Shown one piece after another: positions 15,895 to 24,400 of a DNA stretch of 64,000 bases. This stretch comes from Stenotrophomonas maltophilia (GTDB lineage Bacteria > Pseudomonadota > Gammaproteobacteria > Xanthomonadales > Xanthomonadaceae): contig DEVL01000004.1 in NCBI GenBank assembly GCA_002363385.1, positions 255,766-319,765 on the forward strand, in the 5' to 3' direction. The notes under the pieces are model-generated. The model was not told the DNA's origin. It did no database searches and worked only from the letters and a program-made list of their open reading frames with translations. Each line of letters begins with the position of its first letter. The stretch's first letter is position 1. The position numbers and the translations under genes are program-made.

Positions 15895-16625
15895 GGCAGC
15901 ACCTCGCCGAGGTAGGTGAAGCTGCCGTTCGGACCATCGGCATCGATCAGTGCCATGCCGACGCTCGAACGCGCGCCTTCGCTGATCTCGATCTCACCCT
16001 CGCCACCGTTCATGTCGGTTTTGACGTAGCCCGGGTGCACGGTATTGACCTTGGTGGTGCTCTCGCGCAGCTCATAGGCCAGTTGCACGGTCCAGGCATT
16101 CACCGCGCTCTTGGAGGCGTTGTAGGCCGGCACCGCGAAGCCATAGATCGGCGAGCCCGGCTGGCTGTGCAGGGTCAGCGAGCCCAGGATGCTGGACACG
16201 TTGACGATGCGGCCAGCCGGCGAGGCGTTGAGCAACGGCAGGAACGCCTGGGTGACAGCGATCAACGCGAACACGTTGGTGTCGAAGGTATCGCGCCAGG
16301 TCTGCAGGGTCTGCGCCGAGGGGGCCAGCTTGATGTCGTCGAGCAGGATGCCGGCGTTGTTGACCAGGATGTCCAGACGGCCATGACGCTCGGTCACGGT
16401 CTGCACGGCGGCGGCGATGCTGGCGGCATCACCGACGTCGAGCTGGATCGCTTCCACCGGCAGGCCCTCGGCCTGCAGCTTCAGCGCCTCGGCCACGGCG
16501 ACGTCGCGCTTGCGCCCGGCCAGCAGCGTGTGCACGCCGGCCTGTGCAAGCTGACGGACGGTTTCCAGGCCGATGCCGCGGGTGGCACCGGTGACCAGGG
16601 CGATCTTTTGGGTAGCGGTATTCAT
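15888..16625 (-). CDS. smeU2: SmeU2, short-chain dehydrogenase/reductase
   Basis: A 245-residue classical SDR. It has the cofactor motif TGATRGIG near residue 14, NNAG near 88, the catalytic Ser in NVSSILGS and the YNASK motif with catalytic Tyr and Lys. It is the reductase between the RND gene and smeX in the S. maltophilia smeU1VWU2X operon. Its substrate is unknown; in the operon it may support redox balance under stress. Confidence 0.9.
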   Translation of the reverse strand: MNTATQKIALVTGATRGIGLETVRQLAQAGVHTLLAGRKRDVAVAEALKLQAEGLPVEAIQLDVGDAASIAAAVQTVTERHGRLDILVNNAGILLDDIKLAPSAQTLQTWRDTFDTNVFALIAVTQAFLPLLNASPAGRIVNVSSILGSLTLHSQPGSPIYGFAVPAYNASKSAVNAWTVQLAYELRESTTKVNTVHPGYVKTDMNGGEGEIEISEGARSSVGMALIDADGPNGSFTYLGEVLPW

Positions 16626-16650
16626 AGGAAGAACCTCGCGGAAGAAGGAA

Positions 16651-19600
16651 TCAGTGGTGGATGGTCGGGTCGCCGTGGGTCACCAGCTGCCCGCCGCCAT
16701 TACGGCTGACGAACTTGCGCAGGGCCACGTAGAACACCGGGGTCAGGAACAGGCCGAACAGGGTGACGCCCAGCATGCCGGCGAACACCGTGATACCGGT
16801 CACCGAGCGGACTTCCGCACCGGCGCCATGCGAGATCACCAGCGGGATGGTGCCGGCGATGAACGCGATGGAGGTCATCACGATCGGGCGCAGACGCAGG
16901 CGGCACGCTTCCAGTGCAGCCTCCACGATGCCCTTGCCGCCCATTTCAAGTTCGCGGGCGAACTCCACGATCAGGATGGCGTTCTTGCATGCCAGGCCCA
17001 TCAGCACCACCAGGCCGACCTGCACGAACACGTTGTTGTCGCCACCGGTCATCCATACGCCGAACAACGCCGACAGCAGGGTCATGGGGACAATCAGGAT
17101 CACCGCCAGCGGCAGCGACCAGCTCTCGTACAGTGCGGCCAGTACCAGGAACGCCAGCAGGATCGCCACCGGGAAGACGATGAAGGCGGCCTTGCCCTGG
17201 GTGGCCTGCTGGTAGCTCAGGTCGGTCCACTCGGTCTGCATGCCCACCGGCAGCACCTGCCCGGCAATCTCGGTCAGCTTGGCCATGGCCTCGGCCGAGG
17301 ACAGCATGCGCGGGTCGGCTTCGCCGGCCAGATCCGCTGCCGGGTAACCATTGAAGCGCAGCACCGGGTCAGGACCGTAGGTTTCCTTCACGGTGACCAT
17401 CGAGCCGATCGGCACCATCTCGCCACGGTTGTTGCGGGTGCGCAGGCGACCGATGTCTTCCACGCTGTCACGGAACTGGCCGTCGGCCTGGGCAATCACC
17501 TGCCAGGTACGACCGAACTGGTTGAAGTCATTCACGTACGACGAGCCCAGGTAGGTCTGCAGGGTGTCGAACAACTCGGTCAGTTCCACGCCCTGGGCCT
17601 TGGCCTTGACGCGGTCCACTTCGGCATCCAGCTGCGGCACGTTGGCCTGGTAGCTGGTGATCGGGAACGCCATGCCCGGCGTCTGCGCGACGGCACCCTG
17701 CATCGTGCTCACCGCGGTCTGCAGTGCCCCGTAACCGAGGTTGCCACGGTCCTGGATGAACATCTGATAGCCGTTGCCGTTACCCAGGCCGAGGATCGGC
17801 GGCGGCATCATGGAGAACGCGAAGCCCTCCTGCAGCCCGGCGATCTTGGCGTTGATCTCGGCATTGATCTGCGCGGCGGTCCGCCCCTTGCGCTCACTGA
17901 ACGGCTTGAGCGGAACGAAGGCCACACCGGTGTTGGGCGTGTTGGTGAACTGCAGCGCGTTCAGACCCGGGAACTGGATCGTGTGCGCCACGCCATCGGT
18001 ATTGCGCGCGATCTCGGCGACCTTGGCCAGCATGGCGTCGGTCCGTGCGATCGAGGAGCCTTCCGGCAGCTTCACACCCGCGATCAGGTACAGCTTGTCC
18101 TGGGTCGGGATGAAGCCGGCCGGGACCGCCTTGAACATCAGGCCGGTGGCCAGCAGCAGGCCGGCGTAGACCACGAACACCAGGCCACGACGGCCCAGCA
18201 GGCGGCCGACCGTACCGTGGTACTTGTCCGAGCTGGTCTTGAAGAAGCGGTTGAACGGACGGAAGATCCAGCCGAACAGACGATCGATCAGGCGGGTCAG
18301 GCCATCTTTCGGCGCGCCGTGCGGCTTGAGCAGACGCGCGGCCAGCGCCGGAGACAGCGTCAGCGAGTTGATCGCCGAGATCACGGTCGAGATGGCGATG
18401 GTGACGGCGAACTGCTTGTAGAACGCACCGGTCACGCCCGACAGGAACGCCATCGGCACGAACACGGCACACAGCACCAGCGCGATCGCCACGATCGGGC
18501 CGGACACTTCACGCATCGCCTGGTGGGCCGCGGCCAGCGGGGTCAGGCCTTCTTCGATGTTTCGCTCGACGTTCTCCACCACCACGATCGCATCATCGAC
18601 CACGATGCCGATCGCCAGCACCAACCCGAACAGGGTCAGCGTGTTGATCGAGAAGCCCAGCACGTACAGGGCCGCGAACGTACCCACGATGGACACCGGC
18701 ACCGCGATCAACGGAATGATCGAGGCGCGCCAGGTCTGCAGGAACAGGATCACCACCAGCACCACCAGCGCGATCGCCTCCAGCAACGTGGAGACCACGG
18801 CCTTGACCGAGTCGCGCACGAAGATGGTGGTGTCATACACCGCTTCGTACTTCACGCCGGCCGGGAACTGCTTGGTCAGCTCATCCATGGTGTGGATGAC
18901 CGAGTCGCGGATTTCCAGCGCGTTCGCGCCCGGCGCCTGGAAGATACCGATACCGACCGCGTTCTTGCCGTCCAGCTGCGAGCGCAGCGTGTAGTCGCCG
19001 GCGCCCAGTTCCAGGCGGGCGACATCGGACAGGCGCACTACTTCACCGTCGTCACCGGCCTTGAGCACGATGTCGCGGAATTCCTGCTCGCTGCGCAGGC
19101 GACCCTGGGCGTTGATCAGGGTCAGGAAGTCGCTGCTCGGCATCGGTTCTGCGCCGAGCTGGCCGGCCGAGACCTGCACGTTCTGCTCGCGCATCGCACG
19201 CACCACGTCGCTGGCGGTCAGGCCGCGCGCAGCAACCTTGTCCGGGTCCAGCCACGCACGCATGGCGTAGTCACCGCCACCGAACATCTGCGCATCGCCG
19301 ACGCCCTGCAGGCGTGCCAGGGCATCCTTGACGTGCAGGCGGGCGTAGTTGCGCAGGTACAGCGAGTCGTACTTGCCGTCCGGCGAAGTCAGGTGGACCA
19401 CCATCAGGAAGGTGGGCGACTGCTTCTGGGTGGACACACCCTGGCGGCGCACGTCTTCGGGCAGGCGCGCCTGCGCCTGGGCGACGCGGTTCTGCACCTT
19501 CACCGCGGCCTCGTCCGGATCGGTGCCCGGGCGGAAGGTCACGGTCATCTGCAGCACGCCATCGGAGCCGGCGACGGACTTGATGTACATCATGTCCTCC

Positions 19601-19821
19601 ACGCCGTTGATCGCTTCTTCCAGTGGCGTGGCCACGGTTTCAGCGATCACCTTGGGGTTGGCGCCCGGGTATACCGTGCGCACCACCACCGAGGGCGGCA
19701 CCACTTCGGGGTACTCGCTGATCGGCAGCATGGGAATCGCGATCAGGCCTGCGGCGAAGATCACGATCGACAGCACCGCCGCGAAGATCGGCCTGTCAAT
19801 GAAAAAACGGGAAAAGTCCAT
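16651..19821 (-). CDS. smeW: SmeW, RND multidrug efflux permease
   Basis: A 1056-residue inner-membrane drug/proton antiporter of the HAE1 (AcrB) family. It starts MDFSRFFIDRPIFAAVLSIV, the usual first span. The span-4 proton relay is visible in AIGIVVDDAIVVVENVERN with its paired Asp residues. Large periplasmic loops with PGANPKVIAETVATPLEEAI lie in each half. A longer frame upstream is not used because the protein family starts at MDFSRFF. It works with SmeV and SmeX. Confidence 0.93.
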   Translation of the reverse strand: MDFSRFFIDRPIFAAVLSIVIFAAGLIAIPMLPISEYPEVVPPSVVVRTVYPGANPKVIAETVATPLEEAINGVEDMMYIKSVAGSDGVLQMTVTFRPGTDPDEAAVKVQNRVAQAQARLPEDVRRQGVSTQKQSPTFLMVVHLTSPDGKYDSLYLRNYARLHVKDALARLQGVGDAQMFGGGDYAMRAWLDPDKVAARGLTASDVVRAMREQNVQVSAGQLGAEPMPSSDFLTLINAQGRLRSEQEFRDIVLKAGDDGEVVRLSDVARLELGAGDYTLRSQLDGKNAVGIGIFQAPGANALEIRDSVIHTMDELTKQFPAGVKYEAVYDTTIFVRDSVKAVVSTLLEAIALVVLVVILFLQTWRASIIPLIAVPVSIVGTFAALYVLGFSINTLTLFGLVLAIGIVVDDAIVVVENVERNIEEGLTPLAAAHQAMREVSGPIVAIALVLCAVFVPMAFLSGVTGAFYKQFAVTIAISTVISAINSLTLSPALAARLLKPHGAPKDGLTRLIDRLFGWIFRPFNRFFKTSSDKYHGTVGRLLGRRGLVFVVYAGLLLATGLMFKAVPAGFIPTQDKLYLIAGVKLPEGSSIARTDAMLAKVAEIARNTDGVAHTIQFPGLNALQFTNTPNTGVAFVPLKPFSERKGRTAAQINAEINAKIAGLQEGFAFSMMPPPILGLGNGNGYQMFIQDRGNLGYGALQTAVSTMQGAVAQTPGMAFPITSYQANVPQLDAEVDRVKAKAQGVELTELFDTLQTYLGSSYVNDFNQFGRTWQVIAQADGQFRDSVEDIGRLRTRNNRGEMVPIGSMVTVKETYGPDPVLRFNGYPAADLAGEADPRMLSSAEAMAKLTEIAGQVLPVGMQTEWTDLSYQQATQGKAAFIVFPVAILLAFLVLAALYESWSLPLAVILIVPMTLLSALFGVWMTGGDNNVFVQVGLVVLMGLACKNAILIVEFARELEMGGKGIVEAALEACRLRLRPIVMTSIAFIAGTIPLVISHGAGAEVRSVTGITVFAGMLGVTLFGLFLTPVFYVALRKFVSRNGGGQLVTHGDPTIHH

Positions 19822-19867
19822 GGGTGGATTCCTGGGTGTTCGCCGACACCGGCATGCAGGACCCCTG

Positions 19868-19889
19868 CCGCTGTCGCGGACGACAGCGG
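19868..19889 (-). promoter_or_regulatory. hairpin between smeV and smeW
   Basis: CCGCTGTC and GACAGCGG pair over 8 bp around a 6-base loop in the 106-base smeV-smeW gap, the longest gap inside the operon. No T-run follows. It could tune the mRNA ratio of the two genes. Confidence 0.35.
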
Positions 19890-19927
19890 AGACGGGCAGC
19901 CCCGCACGGGGCATCAGCGAGGGAAGA

Positions 19928-21154
19928 TCAGTTCAGAGCAGCGGTGGCTTTCGGCGCAACGGTGCCGCCGGCCGGCTGCATCGCAACCGCCTTGGCCTGG
20001 ACCGGCATGCCGGGCATGAAGACTTTCTGCACGCCGTCGATGATCACGCGGTCGCCGGCCTTCAGGCCCTGCTCCACGATGCGCAGGCCATCGGCATTGC
20101 GGCCGAGCTGCACGTCGCGGCGCTGTGCCTTGTTGTCCTTGTCGACCACGTAGACGAACTTGCGGTCCTGGTCGGTCAGCACGGCCTTGTCATCGATCAG
20201 CATGGCCTGGAACTGGCCGCTGCCGAGCAGCTGCACGCGGGCGAACAGGCCCGGGGTGAAAGCGCGGTCGGCATTGTCCAGCAGCGCGCGGACCCGGATG
20301 GTGCCGGTGCTGCGGGTGACCTGGTTGTCCAGGAAGTCGACCTTGCCTTCGTGCGGGTAGCCTTCCTCACCGGACAGGCCGACCTTCACCGGCAGCTCGC
20401 TGTCGCGCTCACTCGGGCGTTCACCCTTGCGCGCCATCTGGGCGTAGCGCAGGAAGGTGCCTTCATCGGCATCGAAGTACACATGCACCTTGTCCAGCGA
20501 GACCAGCGTGGTCAGCACGCTGGCACTGTCGCCGGCGGTGACCAGGTTGCCGGCGGTCACCATCGCGCGACCGGCGCGGCCGTTGATTGGTGCGCGCACC
20601 TGGGTGAACTCCATGTTCAAGCGCGCCGCATCGACCGCCGCCTGCGCGGCCTGTACCTGCGCCTGGGCCTGCTCGGAGACGGCACGGCGCTGTTCCCAGG
20701 TTTCGGTGGAGATGGCCTGCTGGTCGGACAGGCGGCGGGCACGGTCGGCTTCGCTGCGGCTCACCTGGGCCTGGGTGCGCGCGCGGTTGAGCTCGGCGGT
20801 GGCGCGATCCAGTTCGGCGCGGTAGCTGCGGGCGTCGATGGTGAACAGCACATCGCCCTTCTTGACCTCCTGGCCTTCGACATAGTTGACCTTGTCGATG
20901 TAGCCGGAGACACGCGGGCGCAGTTCAACGCTTTCGACCGCTTCGACGCGGCCGCTGAAGTCGTCCCACTGGCTGACCTGCTTGACCAGGACCGGGGCGG
21001 CACTGACCGAGGGCGGCGGCGGCATGCCGGCTTCTTCAGCATGGCTGCCGCTGCAGGCGGTCAGCACCGCGGCGGCAAGCATCGACACGCCGGCCAGGGC
21101 CAGCCGTCGGGTGAAACGGTGCGGGGTGGAAGAGGAAGAAGTCATGACATGCAT
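19928..21154 (-). CDS. smeV: SmeV, periplasmic membrane-fusion lipoprotein
   Basis: A 408-residue adaptor of the AcrA/HlyD class. The signal peptide ends in the lipobox LTAC. Then come the lipoyl-like halves (RVSGYIDKVNYVEGQEVKKGD and VRAPINGRAGRAMV), a coiled-coil hairpin between them rich in Ala, Gln and Arg (about 110-170) and the beta-barrel with ITR-type sequence GTIRVRALLDN. It links SmeW to SmeX. Low gap distances on both sides place it within the sme operon. Confidence 0.92.
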   Translation of the reverse strand: MHVMTSSSSTPHRFTRRLALAGVSMLAAAVLTACSGSHAEEAGMPPPPSVSAAPVLVKQVSQWDDFSGRVEAVESVELRPRVSGYIDKVNYVEGQEVKKGDVLFTIDARSYRAELDRATAELNRARTQAQVSRSEADRARRLSDQQAISTETWEQRRAVSEQAQAQVQAAQAAVDAARLNMEFTQVRAPINGRAGRAMVTAGNLVTAGDSASVLTTLVSLDKVHVYFDADEGTFLRYAQMARKGERPSERDSELPVKVGLSGEEGYPHEGKVDFLDNQVTRSTGTIRVRALLDNADRAFTPGLFARVQLLGSGQFQAMLIDDKAVLTDQDRKFVYVVDKDNKAQRRDVQLGRNADGLRIVEQGLKAGDRVIIDGVQKVFMPGMPVQAKAVAMQPAGGTVAPKATAALN

Positions 21155-21238
21155 CCGTACGTAGGGGTGGTGATACAGGGAAATCGAAGAGACGGGGCGA
21201 CGTGGGGGCGTAGCCTGGGACCTGAACCTAGGTGAAGG

Positions 21239-22012
21239 TCAAGCGGTGCCGGCGGTGTTGCGCGAGATCGGAGGAGGCCAATCCAGATGCAGCAGACCGC
21301 GCGGCAGTTCGGCATCGCGCGTGTCGCAGCGGACGATGGCGCGGTTGTCCGTGCAGCTGTCGAGCAGGGAGACCACGCGGCGACCAACCAGCAGTGCGCT
21401 CGGCCACTCGATGCAGGCATTGGCCGCGTTGGCCGGGGTACAGACCGGGTTGCACACTTCCAGCATCTGCGCGCGCACGCCCAAGGCCTGTGCCTCCTGG
21501 TGCAGTACCTGCGCGTACATGCGCGTGGTGGACATGGTGATGGACGACTCACCGTGCCCGGCCCACGGCTTGAAGCCGGCCGGGCCGCCGACGAGCACAT
21601 AGCGTCGCGTCTGCGCGCCACCACGCAGCAGCGGCAGCAGATGCCGACCGGCGTGCACATGCGGCATCACGTCGGCCTGCAGCGCCTGCAGCAACGCGTC
21701 GCCGCTGCGGTCGGTCACCCGCCCGCGGTGATAGGGGCCGCCCATAGCATCGACCACCGCCGCCAGCGTGCGGCGGCGTCCGCCCAGACGCTCGGCCACG
21801 GTGCGCGCAGAGCCGTCGTCGCCCAACGAGCCGAGCAGCACCTCCAGGCCCGGCTCGTCGGCGAACTGCTCCTGCAGCGCCGCCAGCCGGGCGGGATCGC
21901 GGCCAACCACCAGGACCGGACTGCCGGCCTCCAGCAGCGCAGCCACGATGCCCTGGCCCACGCTGCCGGTGCCACCGAGCACCAGCACCTCGGGGGCCAA
22001 TGTCCCATTCAT
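21239..22012 (-). CDS. smeU1: SmeU1, SDR/Rossmann-type reductase
   Basis: A 257-residue NAD(P)-binding protein with GGTGSVGQG at the N-terminus and VDAMGG near residue 90. The classical YxxxK catalytic pair is not obvious, so it is a divergent member. Position at the head of the pump genes matches smeU1 of S. maltophilia. Its ATG overlaps the stop of a 75-codon ORF in ATGA. Confidence 0.83.
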   Translation of the reverse strand: MNGTLAPEVLVLGGTGSVGQGIVAALLEAGSPVLVVGRDPARLAALQEQFADEPGLEVLLGSLGDDGSARTVAERLGGRRRTLAAVVDAMGGPYHRGRVTDRSGDALLQALQADVMPHVHAGRHLLPLLRGGAQTRRYVLVGGPAGFKPWAGHGESSITMSTTRMYAQVLHQEAQALGVRAQMLEVCNPVCTPANAANACIEWPSALLVGRRVVSLLDSCTDNRAIVRCDTRDAELPRGLLHLDWPPPISRNTAGTA

Positions 22013-22236
22013 GGGACTTTCACTCCCGTCGCCGGGATAATCCCAATTCGGCCCAGTCGGTCACCGCCACGGGCGCCAAGGCGAATACTGCCACCACGCT
22101 GCATGTTGGCAGGCGGGGTGAATTCCCGGAAAGCCTTGCGGGAAGGGGAACCCAAGCGGGGTTCCACGGTCAGCGCGAGGTCCAGCGGGGCGTTTGGGCC
22201 GCTACGCAGGCGGCCAAGAATGTTCCGCAACCACAT
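22009..22236 (-). CDS. 75-residue leader ORF of the sme operon
   Basis: A small ORF (MWLRNILGRLRSGPNAPLDL) with a good ribosome binding site (AAGGA, 8 bases before ATG) and a stop that overlaps the smeU1 start in ATGA. The product is basic and glycine/arginine rich, with no recognised domain. The overlap suggests translational coupling, so the ORF may control smeU1 entry or encode a small protein. It is not part of the five-gene operon as usually drawn. Confidence 0.55.
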   Translation of the reverse strand: MWLRNILGRLRSGPNAPLDLALTVEPRLGSPSRKAFREFTPPANMQRGGSIRLGARGGDRLGRIGIIPATGVKVP

Positions 22237-22269
22237 GGTTGTCGTCCTTCATATCTGGAATGGCGCCAG

Positions 22270-22320
22270 ATTAGTCCTCAAACTCCCCCTTGATTAGTCC
22301 GGATTTAGGGGAATAATCAT
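22270..22320. promoter_or_regulatory. smeU1/smeRv divergent control region
   Basis: Two direct copies of ATTAGTCC lie 23 bases apart (about two helix turns), and CCCCCT and TAGGGG flank the second one. The region is A+T-rich compared with its surroundings. LysR regulators bind two such half-sites near divergent promoters. I infer SmeRv binding. Confidence 0.4.
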
Positions 22321-22378
22321 CCCGTGCCCGGCACAATCATTTGCGGCACTCTCTCCTCCCCCGACCTTGGATCCCGTC

Positions 22379-23401
22379 ATGGCCCACGATCTCAACGACA
22401 CGCTGATCTTCGTCAAAGTGGTCGAGCAAGGCAGTTTCATCGCCGCCGCCACTGCTCTGGGGCTGCCCAAGACGACGGTCAGCCGCAAAGTGCAGGAACT
22501 GGAAACGCGCCTCGGCGCGCGCCTGCTGCACCGGACCACCCGCCGCCTCGGCCTTACCGAAGCCGGTTCGGTCTATCACGAGCACTGCCAGCGCATCGCA
22601 CGCGAACTGGAAGAAGCCGAAGGCGCGGTCAACCAGCTGCAGTCGGGCCCGCGCGGCTGGCTGCGCTTCACCGTGCCCTACTCGATCGGCATCACCTGGA
22701 TCGCGCCGCTGCTCGGCCAGTTCCATGCGCAGTACCCGGAAATCCAGCTGGACATGCACCTGGGCAACGAGAAGCTCGACCTGATCGCCGGTGAAGCGGA
22801 TCTGGCGTTGCGCGTGGGCACCCTGCCCGACTCCAACCTGGTCGCGCGCAAGCTCGGCAGCCTGCGCACCCAGGTGTTCGCCAGCCCGGCCTACATCGAA
22901 CGCTACGGCGAGCCGCTGCATCCGGATGAGCTGCAGTTCCACCGCATCCTGGCCATGCGCAAGGCACGCAACCTCAACAACAACCGCTTCTTCTGGCAGC
23001 TGGGCGAGAACGGTGGCGAGCTGCTCGATTTCCCGGTGAATCCGCTGCTGGTGGCCAATGATCCGTCCGCATTGAACGGTGCATTGGTGTGCGGCGAAGG
23101 GTTGTTGTTGACCGGTGACGTGATGGCCAAGCCGTTCGTCGAATCGGGCATGGTGCGCCGTGTGCTTGCTGGCTGGACCGGACCGGAAGTGGACTTCAAC
23201 GCGGTGTTCGCCGGCGGCAGGCTGGTCTCGCCGAAGGTACGCGCCTTCGTTGATTTCCTGGTCGAAAAGATGAACTTCGACGCCAACTACATGCTGGCCC
23301 AGTGCCCGGCCGCGAAGCTGGCCAAGCAGCAGCAGACCCAGGTTGAAACGGAGCTGCAGGCGGCCGGGAAGCGGATTCTGGAGACGGTGACGGCGGGGTA
23401 A
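22379..23401 (+). CDS. smeRv: SmeRv, LysR-type regulator of smeU1VWU2X
   Basis: A 340-residue LysR-type regulator. The N-terminal helix-turn-helix (FVKVVEQGSFIAAATALGLP, KTTVSRKVQELE) is followed by the effector domain. It is divergent to the pump operon, as SmeRv is in S. maltophilia. There, substitutions in SmeRv, notably at a glycine near residue 266, derepress the pump. Here Gly is present at 265 and 268, so no such mutation is evident, but I cannot align the numbering exactly. Start ATG is preferred to a TTG 12 bases earlier. Confidence 0.9.
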   Translation: MAHDLNDTLIFVKVVEQGSFIAAATALGLPKTTVSRKVQELETRLGARLLHRTTRRLGLTEAGSVYHEHCQRIARELEEAEGAVNQLQSGPRGWLRFTVPYSIGITWIAPLLGQFHAQYPEIQLDMHLGNEKLDLIAGEADLALRVGTLPDSNLVARKLGSLRTQVFASPAYIERYGEPLHPDELQFHRILAMRKARNLNNNRFFWQLGENGGELLDFPVNPLLVANDPSALNGALVCGEGLLLTGDVMAKPFVESGMVRRVLAGWTGPEVDFNAVFAGGRLVSPKVRAFVDFLVEKMNFDANYMLAQCPAAKLAKQQQTQVETELQAAGKRILETVTAG

Positions 23402-23471
23402 TGCTGCTTCATCAGCGCAGTGCTGTATGAACGACAACCCCGCCCTTGGGCGGCCACCGGCCGGTAACTAC

Positions 23472-23501
23472 AAAAAATGCCGCCTGTAAGGGCGGCATTT
23501 T
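23472..23501. terminator. bidirectional terminator between smeRv and OmpA-family gene
   Basis: An 11-bp stem (AAAATGCCGCC/GGCGGCATTTT) with a 6-base loop and A/T runs on both sides lies between two convergent genes. It would stop transcripts from both directions. Confidence 0.85.
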
Positions 23502-23553
23502 CGTGTTGCGAACCTGGGCTCGCAACACGCAATAACAGCGCGCTGGCGCGCCG

Positions 23554-24249
23554 TTATTGCTGCAGAGGAATCACACGGATCTCAACGCGGCGGTTCTGCG
23601 CGCGGCCGGCATCGGTGTTGTTGTCGGCAATCGGGTAGGCCTTACCGGCACCCAGGGTTTCAATGCGGGCGCGCTGCACACCCTGGCCGGCCAGGTAGGC
23701 GGCGACGGAGTCGGCGCGTTCCTTGGACAGGCGGTTGTTGACCGCGTCGCTGCCGATGCTGTCGGTATGACCGACCACTTCGATCATGGTCTGGTTGTAC
23801 TCGGCCAGCGTGCTCGCCACGCCGTTGAGCGAACCGTAGAACTGCGGCTTCAGCGTGGACTTGCCGAAATCGAAGGTGATGCCGTCCGGCAGGTTCAGCA
23901 CCAGGTTGTCGCCATTGCGGGAGACGTCGATACCGGTGTTGGCGGTACGCTCGCGCAGGGCGCGTTCCTGACGGTCCTGGTACTGGCCGACGGCCGCGCC
24001 GCTGAGTGCACCGATACCGGCACCGATCATGGCGTGCTGGCGGCGCTCGGTAGCGCTGTTGCCGCTGAGCAGGCCTGCAGCGACGCCGACGGCGGTACCG
24101 ATCAGGGCATTGCGGCCGGTGCGGTTCTGCTGTTCGACGGGGTTGCCGTACTGGTCACTCTGGACGTATGAGCCGCCGGTGGCGCAGGCCGTCAGGGCGG
24201 CAGCGGTCATCAGGGCCAGGGCCACGTTGCGGGTTGCGGGTCGAATCAT
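23554..24249 (-). CDS. OmpA-family outer-membrane lipoprotein (YiaD-like)
   Basis: A 231-residue lipoprotein. The signal ends in LTAC, followed by a glycine-rich membrane-like segment (ALIGTAVGVAAGLLSG, MIGAGIGALSGAAVG) and a C-terminal OmpA domain. The domain has the peptidoglycan-binding stretch VVGHTDSIGSDAVNNRLSKE and QNRRVEIR. It anchors the outer membrane to peptidoglycan, like YiaD. Monocistronic by context. Confidence 0.9.
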   Translation of the reverse strand: MIRPATRNVALALMTAAALTACATGGSYVQSDQYGNPVEQQNRTGRNALIGTAVGVAAGLLSGNSATERRQHAMIGAGIGALSGAAVGQYQDRQERALRERTANTGIDVSRNGDNLVLNLPDGITFDFGKSTLKPQFYGSLNGVASTLAEYNQTMIEVVGHTDSIGSDAVNNRLSKERADSVAAYLAGQGVQRARIETLGAGKAYPIADNNTDAGRAQNRRVEIRVIPLQQ

Positions 24250-24400
24250 GAGGTTTCTCCTTGGTTACCGGACGCCGCCGGCGTGCGGGGCGTGAAGAGC
24301 ATAAACAGCCCAACGCGATGCCGGCATGATGAATGTCACGCCCGGCAGCTCCCTGTTCAGGTAACCGGTTACGTCAGAAGGCGCTGATCCGGGATGGCCG

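Noticed and set aside
16573..20019. 1148-codon open frame opposite smeW and smeV
   Set aside because: It is the antisense shadow of GC-rich codons; its product is His/Arg/Gln rich and matches no family, while the opposite strand encodes a full RND permease.
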